From positions 1 to 64,000 of the forward strand of contig CAVYKB010000014.1 of NCBI GenBank assembly GCA_963768975.1: DNA of 64,000 bases, in the 5' to 3' direction. The position numbers and the translations under genes were made by a program. The notes below the pieces were generated by a model. The model was given only the letters and a program-made list of their open reading frames with translations, was not told where the DNA came from and ran no database searches. Shown here in pieces: positions 58,352 through 64,000 of this stretch. Within the stretch, counting starts at the first letter, position 1; each line of letters begins with the position of its first letter. Source of the DNA: CADCTB01 sp963768975 (GTDB taxonomy: Bacteria > Actinomycetota > Acidimicrobiia > Acidimicrobiales > AC-14).

Positions 58352-59377
58352 ATGACGACCGTTCAAGAGACAGCTGACACGCCAGTCGAAACCAATGCGG
58401 TGGCGAGCCCCGAGGCCATCATGCGGGTGGCATCGGGGTTCATGGCGGCCAAGCATTTGTTCGCCGCAAGCGAGCTGGGCCTCTTCGAAGCCTTGGCCGA
58501 TTCGCCGGCGACCCTCGACGCGCTGGCGGCGCGCACCGGGCTCACCCAACGGTCGGCGCGAATCAGCGCTGACGCCATGGTCGCCCTCGGCCTGCTCGAG
58601 CGCCGCGGCGACCAGTACGCAAACGGCCCGGCCGCCGCACGCTTCCTCGCGGGCGCCACACCGGCGGACCTGCGGCCGTTCCTCCGGTTCTGGGACACGA
58701 TCAGCTACCCGACCTGGCAGACGTTGGCCGGGGCGCTCGCCAGCGGACCCCGGACCTCGGTCTTCGACCTCGACGACGATCAGCAGGAGATCGTCTCTGC
58801 GGGCATCGAGGCCGTCCTCGCCGGACCCGCCCACGCCTTGGCTGCGACCGTCGACTTCTCGGCGCACCGCAGCCTGCTCGACGTCGGCGGTGGCACGGGC
58901 TCGTGGTCGATCGCCGCAGTGCGCCGGCACCCGGCGCTGCGAGCGACGGTGCTGGACCTCCCCGTCACCGCCGCCATCGCCGGTCGGCGCATCGCCGACG
59001 CCGGCCTCACCGACCGGATCAGCGTGCACCCCGCCGACGCCATGGCCGAGGACCTGCCACTCGGACACGACGTGTTCCTCGTCGCCAACCTCGTCCACTA
59101 CTGGTCGCCAACGCAGAACCTCGCCCTGTTGCGCCGCGTTCGTGACGCAGCAGCGCCAGGTGCGCGGCTGCTCCTCGCCGACTTCTGGACCGACCCGACC
59201 CACACCGAACCCGTGCACGCCGCGCTCATGGCCGGCGAGTTCGCCGTCTACCTTCCCGACGGCGACGTCTACAGCGTCGACGAGCTTTGCCATTGGCTGC
59301 CCGAGGCCGGTTGGCGCTTCATCGAACATCTGCCTCTGGCCGGCCCTCAGAGCTTGATCGTGGCCGAGGCGACCTGA
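58352..59377 (+). CDS. O-methyltransferase (Methyltransf_2 type)
   Basis: A 341-residue small-molecule methyltransferase. The N-terminal winged-helix region includes 'MAAKHLFAASELGLFEAL' and 'ALAARTGLTQRSARISAD'; the catalytic core has 'SLLDVGGGTGSWSIAAV' near residue 170 and 'DVFLVANLVHYW' near 240. GGAGG precedes the ATG. It is divergent from a LuxR/GAF regulator that probably controls it, and 89 bp upstream of a small secreted protein gene. Substrate unknown; members act on aromatic or polyketide hydroxyls. Confidence 0.93.
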   Translation: MTTVQETADTPVETNAVASPEAIMRVASGFMAAKHLFAASELGLFEALADSPATLDALAARTGLTQRSARISADAMVALGLLERRGDQYANGPAAARFLAGATPADLRPFLRFWDTISYPTWQTLAGALASGPRTSVFDLDDDQQEIVSAGIEAVLAGPAHALAATVDFSAHRSLLDVGGGTGSWSIAAVRRHPALRATVLDLPVTAAIAGRRIADAGLTDRISVHPADAMAEDLPLGHDVFLVANLVHYWSPTQNLALLRRVRDAAAPGARLLLADFWTDPTHTEPVHAALMAGEFAVYLPDGDVYSVDELCHWLPEAGWRFIEHLPLAGPQSLIVAEAT

Positions 59378-59466
59378 CGTCTCGTCAGCGATCTCGCGCT
59401 TACCGTCGCCGAGTCTCATTGATCGGCTTGCCGAGCAATCCACAACCCACCGATAAGGAGAGCACC

Positions 59467-59967
59467 GTGGTCAAGCACATCCACCTCTGGACTGTCGCCG
59501 GGCTGGCCCTCGGCTCGGCGTTCGTGGCGGGCAGCGTGGCGACCGCCGCCCCGACCGCCCGCCAGGACGCCGTCCTCGGCGTTGCCACTACCGACGACGG
59601 CAGCGACACCTTCGCCATCGACGCGTTCAGTGATCCTTCCGGTCGGCGGCCGGTCGGCACCGTGTACGGCCAGCAAGGCGACCTCTCCGCCGGCGGCGTC
59701 TACACCCTCGAACGTGTCGTCTGCTTCGCCGTGGAAGGCGCTCGGGCAACGGTTGGGACCCAGATCCTCACGACCAATGTCGCCGGCACACCGGCTGGCA
59801 CCTACCAGGTGTACAGCTTCGTGGACAACGCGGCCGCCGGAAAGCCCGACCTCGTCGGCGGCGGGTGGCTCGGAGCTACGGCCCCCACCTGCGAGATCGA
59901 CCACTCGGATCCGCCCGCCGGCTACGCGCCTATCGTCAACGGTGACATCACGATCACCGACAACTGA
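59467..59967 (+). CDS. Small secreted hypothetical protein
   Basis: A 166-residue protein with a signal peptide (about residues 1-28, 'SVATAAPTA' as likely cleavage region) and AAGGAGA before the GTG. The mature part is beta-rich with two Cys ('VVCFAV', 'PTCEID') that may pair. It may be co-transcribed with the upstream O-methyltransferase. Family not recognised. Confidence 0.7.
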   Translation: MVKHIHLWTVAGLALGSAFVAGSVATAAPTARQDAVLGVATTDDGSDTFAIDAFSDPSGRRPVGTVYGQQGDLSAGGVYTLERVVCFAVEGARATVGTQILTTNVAGTPAGTYQVYSFVDNAAAGKPDLVGGGWLGATAPTCEIDHSDPPAGYAPIVNGDITITDN

Positions 59968-60046
59968 TGACCACTGCACCACGCGTGTTCGTCGACGGCG
60001 CTGCACAGCGCGCTCGCACTGGATGGGGCACCATCCCCGAACTGCG

Positions 60047-61864
60047 TCAGTCGACCGCAAGGGCATGGGCAGGGGCACCCCCCGCCGCTCGTGCCCCGGC
60101 AAGGGATGAGATCGCAATCCCCACCATGCAGACGACCCCGGCAGCCACCAGCGCGCCAAGTAGCGAGGCGTCGCCTACTTCGCTTGGCGACCCGTCAGCC
60201 GCGGCGTAGGCAGCGCGGAAGAATACCCAGCCGAGGGGCAGCCCGAGCACCGCCCCCGCTGCAGCGACCACACCGCCGGCCACGCCTCGGCTGAGGCTAA
60301 GTTGGAGCGGCGTGACGCCGATGGCCTTGAGCATCGCCTGCTCCTGGCGGCGCTCGCGGCCGTCGAGGAGCACGCTCACCAACAGCGTCACCAGGGCCGT
60401 GCCCACGAGGGCCGCTTCGAGGGTGTAGACCAGCGGCCGAAGGCGGCCCCCGTCGTCGATCGTGGCCTCCTCGCCGATCATCGGTGGCAGCGATCCCCCC
60501 ATGGGCCCGGTTGAGGAGATCGGTCGTGTGACGCCTGTTTCCTCGGCTTCAAGGGCCCTGTCGAAGGTGGCTTCCATGCTCAGGCCGGCAACCACGGCCA
60601 TCACGGCGAGCGCCACCGCACCCGTGGTCGTGTAGGCCCGAGCGCGGCGGGCGAACGCGTCCTTGACACCCAGCGCGAAGACGACGGATGCTCCACGTTG
60701 TACGGCCCAGCGACCGAGGCCTGAGTGGCGTTCGAACGGCTCGCCGTGAAGGAGCGTGGCCGGCCGGCGTCGGGTGGCTCGCCAGGAGGCTGCGGCCGCC
60801 ACCAACGCGGAGGCGCTCGTCACCGACAGCACCACCGCTACCGCCGTTCTAAGCTCCAGTCCTCCTGGCGGCATCCCGAGGGGCGGGAGAGCGGCATCTG
60901 TGAGCGCAGGCAGCAGCGCGGCGGCAAGCGCCGCCCCGGCCGCCGCCCCGGTGGCCGCCACCATGCCGTACTCGAGCATCAACGCGCAGGCGGCCTGAAT
61001 GGGTGTGCATCCCGCGGCCCGCATGAGGCCCAGCTGGCGCTGCTCGACCACTACCCGCCCGCCGACGGTCGCGGCCAGGACGCTGGCCGCCGTGCCGAGG
61101 AGCAACAACGCGAAGGCCGAGAGAATCACCTGAAAGTCCAACACGCCGCTGAGGGCGTCGTTCCGGTCCGTCGACCAAGCCGTCAGCCTGGCGTCGCCCG
61201 GACTGATCCCTTCCTGAGCCGTCAGCCGGGAGGCGCCGTCCCGATCCCGAAGGCGCACGCCGACGGTCGCACCCGGCCCCGCCGCCACGCCGAGCGCCGC
61301 GGCCCCATCGGGAGTCACGAACGCTCGTCCCGGGACAGTGGACGGATAGGGCCCCGCTACCACCGAAGCTGCGATGCCACCAACTTTGGTAAGCGCCCAG
61401 GAACCGTCTGCCCTTCTCACCTCTACTACATCGCCGGGTCGCAGGGCCAACGCGTTGGCGAAGCTGCGCTCTATCAACAGGCCGTTTCCCGAAAGCCCCT
61501 CACCGTCGACGGGGGCGGGCCGGTCTATGACCGAGTCGGCGTTTCGGACGAGGAGGGCCAGAGCGACGATCCGTCCCCCCGCTCGTAACTGGGTGAACGC
61601 CGTGTTCCACGGTTCGCTGCTTTCGACCACCTCGGGAATGGACGACACCAACTCCAGCGCTGCATTCGGGGAAGCGGCCACGATGCGCAGGTGGGCGCCG
61701 TGCGTCCGTTCGAAGGTCCTATCCCACGCACGGGCGGCTGCGTCATCCACGGCGACGGCGGAACTGGCGGCGGCGGCGACTGCGACGAAGACGGCGGCCA
61801 CAAGCACGGCACTCCCGGGTCGGGCCCGCAACGAAGCGATAGCCAAGCGATGAGCGGCGCCCAT
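60047..61864 (-). CDS. ABC transporter permease (FtsX/MacB-type)
   Basis: A 605-residue permease with two FtsX-like core domains: N-terminal membrane helix ('AVLVAAVFVAVAAAASSAV') plus a large external region, a three-helix bundle around residues 245-355 with the loop 'RQLGLMRAAGCTPIQAACAL', a further helix near 400, and a last bundle with 'EQAMLKAIGVTPLQLSLSRG' near 500. The ATG overlaps the ATPase stop (TGATG). With the ATPase it should form a transporter or mechanotransducing complex for lipids, peptides or antibiotics. Confidence 0.92.
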   Translation of the reverse strand: MGAAHRLAIASLRARPGSAVLVAAVFVAVAAAASSAVAVDDAAARAWDRTFERTHGAHLRIVAASPNAALELVSSIPEVVESSEPWNTAFTQLRAGGRIVALALLVRNADSVIDRPAPVDGEGLSGNGLLIERSFANALALRPGDVVEVRRADGSWALTKVGGIAASVVAGPYPSTVPGRAFVTPDGAAALGVAAGPGATVGVRLRDRDGASRLTAQEGISPGDARLTAWSTDRNDALSGVLDFQVILSAFALLLLGTAASVLAATVGGRVVVEQRQLGLMRAAGCTPIQAACALMLEYGMVAATGAAAGAALAAALLPALTDAALPPLGMPPGGLELRTAVAVVLSVTSASALVAAAASWRATRRRPATLLHGEPFERHSGLGRWAVQRGASVVFALGVKDAFARRARAYTTTGAVALAVMAVVAGLSMEATFDRALEAEETGVTRPISSTGPMGGSLPPMIGEEATIDDGGRLRPLVYTLEAALVGTALVTLLVSVLLDGRERRQEQAMLKAIGVTPLQLSLSRGVAGGVVAAAGAVLGLPLGWVFFRAAYAAADGSPSEVGDASLLGALVAAGVVCMVGIAISSLAGARAAGGAPAHALAVD

Positions 61865-62601
61865 CAGAGGGTCTCGGCGTCGAGCAGATCCCGAAGGGCC
61901 AAGCGCCCGCCACCGTCGCTGAGGCGGGTCTCGTCGACGATGGCCCCGTCGCGCATGGTCAAGAGTCGGTCGGACAGCGACGCCACCCGCGGGTCGTGGG
62001 TGACGAGCACTATGGCCAGGCCGTCGCGGTTGAGCTCGGACAGCAGACGGAGCACCCGTGTCGTAGCCACCGAATCCAAGGCGCCGGTGGGCTCGTCAGC
62101 CAGCAGGAGCGGCGGGTCATTGACCAGGGCGCGGGCGACTGCCACCCGCTGACGTTCACCGCCGGAGAGCACGCCGGGCAGCCAACGTGCCCGGTTCGAA
62201 AGCTGCAAGCGGGCCAGGAGCTCGTCGGCCTTCGCTCGAGCTGCCCCCGGACGCATCCCGGCCAACAAGCCCGGGAGCTCGACATTGTCGAGCACCGAGA
62301 GGTTGGGGATGAGGTTGTACGCCTGGAACACGAACCCGAGCGTGCGCCGCCGCAATCGGGCCCACGCCGCCTCCGACAGTCCGTCCACCCGCCGGCCCTG
62401 CAGCCAGACTTCGCCGGAGGTCGGACGGTCCAAGCCGCCGAGTAGGTGCAGAAGCGAGGACTTGCCGCACCCGCTCGGGCCCATCACCGACACGAACTCG
62501 CCGTCATGCACCGTTAGGTCAACGTCGTCAACGGCCCGGACTACTCCGGCACCGGCTGAGTGGTGGCGGGTGAGTCCCACTGCACGGAGCAGGTCTGTCA
62601 T
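61864..62601 (-). CDS. ABC transporter ATP-binding protein (LolD/MacB type)
   Basis: A 245-residue ATPase with Walker A 'GPSGCGKSSLLH' near residue 41, Q-loop in 'VFQAYNLIPNL', signature 'LSGGERQRVAVARAL' near 144, Walker B 'LLLADEPTGALD' and the H-loop 'VLVTHD'. The 'LSVLDNVELP' segment fits FtsE/LolD/MacB-type partners of FtsX permeases. AGGAGGGA precedes the ATG, which overlaps the PadR stop (ATGA). Confidence 0.96.
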   Translation of the reverse strand: MTDLLRAVGLTRHHSAGAGVVRAVDDVDLTVHDGEFVSVMGPSGCGKSSLLHLLGGLDRPTSGEVWLQGRRVDGLSEAAWARLRRRTLGFVFQAYNLIPNLSVLDNVELPGLLAGMRPGAARAKADELLARLQLSNRARWLPGVLSGGERQRVAVARALVNDPPLLLADEPTGALDSVATTRVLRLLSELNRDGLAIVLVTHDPRVASLSDRLLTMRDGAIVDETRLSDGGGRLALRDLLDAETL

Positions 62602-63128
62602 CGTCGTCCCTCCTCGTCGCTCTTGCTGCCTGTCAGCAACTGCTCGCATACCTCCAACCAGCGCAGATCAGCCTGCAGGTGGAGCACCGCGCCCTCGACC
62701 ACCATCCGTTCGACTGGCTTGCCATTGAGATCCTCCAGGGTCTGCACCTCGCGGAGCCGACGCAGCAGCGCCCTCCGGTGGCCGTCAACCAGGGTGAGGG
62801 GGTCTCGACCGCTGCCGTTCATTGCCACTAGCAGCTTTAGGAAGAACGGCTCCCGAACTCGCACGTCGACCGTCGTCTCTGCGAGCCACTGCTCGAGGTC
62901 GTCCCGTCCCTGGTCTGTCAACTCGAACACCCGCTTGTCGGGGCGGTCGTGCTGTGAGACCTCAGCGGAACGCACGAGCCCGTCACGCTCCAGGCGCCGG
63001 AGAGTGGTGTAGATCTGGCCGATGTTCACCGGCGGAGACAGTTGCCCAAGACGTTCATCCAGCAACTGCTTGAGCTCGTAGCCGTGCGCCGGCTCCTTGT
63101 CCAGCAGTCCGAGGAGCACATGGCGCAC
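62598..63128 (-). CDS. PadR-family transcriptional regulator
   Basis: A 176-residue PadR regulator. The winged helix is 'HVLLGLLDKEPAHGYELKQL' through 'VNIGQIYTTLRRLERDGLV'. The C-terminal half forms the dimerising helices. The GTG is the first codon of a three-gene operon (padR-ATPase-permease), a common layout in which PadR senses a toxic compound and derepresses the exporter. Confidence 0.94.
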   Translation of the reverse strand: MRHVLLGLLDKEPAHGYELKQLLDERLGQLSPPVNIGQIYTTLRRLERDGLVRSAEVSQHDRPDKRVFELTDQGRDDLEQWLAETTVDVRVREPFFLKLLVAMNGSGRDPLTLVDGHRRALLRRLREVQTLEDLNGKPVERMVVEGAVLHLQADLRWLEVCEQLLTGSKSDEEGRR

Positions 63129-63137
63129 GCAGCAACC

Positions 63138-63169
63138 GTATTACCTACGTGTTATGTATGGCAAGTAGG
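63138..63169 (-). promoter_or_regulatory. Possible padR promoter and operator
   Basis: On the minus strand TTGCCA and TAATAC (15 bp apart) could serve as -35 and -10 about 10 bp before the padR GTG. CCTAC and GTAGG flank the spacer and -35 as an inverted repeat. The spacing is short for a standard promoter, so the assignment is tentative. Confidence 0.3.
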
Positions 63170-63189
63170 GACGCAGAAAATGTCAGGTC

Positions 63190-63687
63190 GCAGGTTCAGA
63201 CGGTCCGGCATCGGGAATCCGGCTGCGCGAGCTCGATGCTCGAACGGACGAAGGCCCCCGATCGAGCTGAGTTCGACACCACCGGGGTGGCGGCGGGCGA
63301 CGTGGCACGGGACATCTGCTGCCGCTGCTGCACACCGCCGATCGGCTCGACGCTTGCCGCCGAGGGACTCGACGTCCGGTCGGAGACGCGTCGCAGGTCG
63401 GCACCGTCCGCAGACAAGCTGCGGGCGAGCCGGTCGAACGCGGCGCAGAGTCGGCGTGGAAGGACGCAACGAACCCGGCGACGTCTTCGGCCCATGACGT
63501 CGGTTCGTCGCCGACCGAGCGGAAAGTGTCGTCCCACACCAAACCCCGGCCCGGTCGCCAAGCACGCGTGCGCGAAAACATGGTGCTGCCACCCATCGAG
63601 AGCCTCCGAGTGCAACGTTCCCACCGCCTCGACGACGGCGACGGCATCTCCACATGGGACTTCGGCGTAGTACGACGGCAGGAGCAA
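63190..63687 (-). pseudogene. Possible frameshifted hypothetical gene
   Basis: Reading the minus strand, coherent peptide pieces alternate between two frames: 'LLPSYYAEVPCGDAVAVVEA' and 'ALDGWQHHVFAHACLATGPG', then 'VWDDTFRSVGDEPTSWAEDV' in another frame, then 'AFDRLARSLSADGADLRRV' back in the first. Two opposite frameshifts would restore one protein of about 165 residues. No family is recognised. Assembly error and real decay are both possible. Confidence 0.3.
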
Positions 63688-63799
63688 GGTCCCCGAGCCA
63701 CGGGCCGCGGTCAGGCCTCGGCCTAGGATGATCAGGTGTGATCCGTCGGATTGGCCGGCAGCGCTGTCATACCCTCTGACCAGGGCTTATGTATGGCCG

Positions 63800-63872
63800 G
63801 CCCTCGTAGCTCAGGGGATAGAGCATCGGTTTCCTAAACCGTGTGTCGCAGGTTCGAATCCTGCCGAGGGCG
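63800..63872 (+). tRNA. tRNA-Arg (anticodon CCT)
   Basis: A complete 73-nt cloverleaf: acceptor GCCCTCG paired with CGAGGGC, D-arm GCTC/GAGC, anticodon loop TTCCTAA giving anticodon CCT (codon AGG), and T-arm GCAGG-TTCGAAT-CCTGC. The outermost anticodon-stem pair is a T-T mismatch. Discriminator is G and CCA is not encoded. It is on the plus strand, with no neighbour closer than the decayed region on its left. Confidence 0.96.
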
Positions 63873-63883
63873 CCCTGTCGTGC

Positions 63884-63916
63884 CGCGAGACAATCCCGGA
63901 CACATGTCGCGAGACA
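63884..63916. repeat. Direct repeat next to tRNA-Arg
   Basis: CGCGAGACA occurs at 63884-63892 and 63908-63916, 24 bp apart, starting 12 bp after the tRNA. Paired CGCGAGACA motifs of this kind can occur at ends of insertion sequences, and tRNA 3' ends are common integration sites, but the window ends too soon to see an element. A frame opening at ATG 63904 runs off the edge. Confidence 0.3.
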
Positions 63917-64000
63917 TCCAGGACGAGCTCAGGACCGCCGAACTGGGCAGTGACCCGGGGCAACGATGCCCACCGAGGACCGCGGGGCCGGCGCCTACGC

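Overview
The window is very GC-rich, gene-dense actinobacterial DNA with many GTG starts and stop/start overlaps of one to four bases. The order galU - glp (moeA-like) - glpR/sepX is an actinobacterial hallmark. Together with a split lycopene cyclase (CrtYc/CrtYd), PGM1-type and translin-family proteins and two tRNAs without encoded CCA, it suggests a soil or aquatic actinobacterium, perhaps Acidimicrobiia-like. There is no rRNA gene to fix the taxonomy.

Bases 1-13 kb are mostly housekeeping. They hold tRNA-Ala; a minus-strand operon GGDEF protein - galU - glp - moaA - moaC - glpR/sepX - translin (UDP-glucose, molybdenum cofactor, division); FmdB and methylthioadenosine phosphorylase; a SAF-domain protein; UppP; and the TldD/TldE protease pair.

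Bases 13-26 kb carry envelope-lipid and isoprenoid genes. One plus-strand run encodes a YbhN-like membrane protein, a PAP2 enzyme, a polyprenyl diphosphate synthase, CrtI and CrtB. About 5 kb further on lie a glycosyltransferase, a CDP-alcohol phosphatidyltransferase, crtYc/crtYd and dxs. DXS supplies precursors, the polyprenyl synthase elongates them, CrtB and CrtI make lycopene and CrtYc/Yd cyclise it. A VapBC pair and a decayed lytic transglycosylase lie between the two blocks.

Bases 26-37 kb hold secreted and lipoproteins, a PGM1-like ATP-grasp ligase, an aldo/keto reductase and a phosphoesterase. They are followed by the most striking locus (30.5-36.9 kb): a 1340-residue TIR-nSTAND-WD40 protein, divergent by only 23 bp from a membrane-TrkA-N-RyR protein that overlaps a TRPM-type SLOG (LSDAT) gene. 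I read this as a nucleotide-signalling conflict (immunity) system. It is flanked by a 43-bp palindromic element, also found between crtE and crtI, and by a decayed RecQ-like gene.

Bases 37-48 kb are accessory and partly decayed: EngB is intact, but there are remnants of an IS256 transposase, OppB/OppC permeases and copper-type genes around intact genes for a peptide-binding lipoprotein, a methyltransferase, two flavodiiron-like metallo-beta-lactamase proteins, an NDH-2-like enzyme, TetR and RidA.

Bases 48-64 kb are rich in regulators: three LuxR-type proteins, PadR, a molybdopterin oxidoreductase, two methyltransferases, and a PadR-ABC-FtsX operon. Conspicuous inverted repeats sit in the divergent promoters. 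tRNA-Arg(CCT) lies near the right end.
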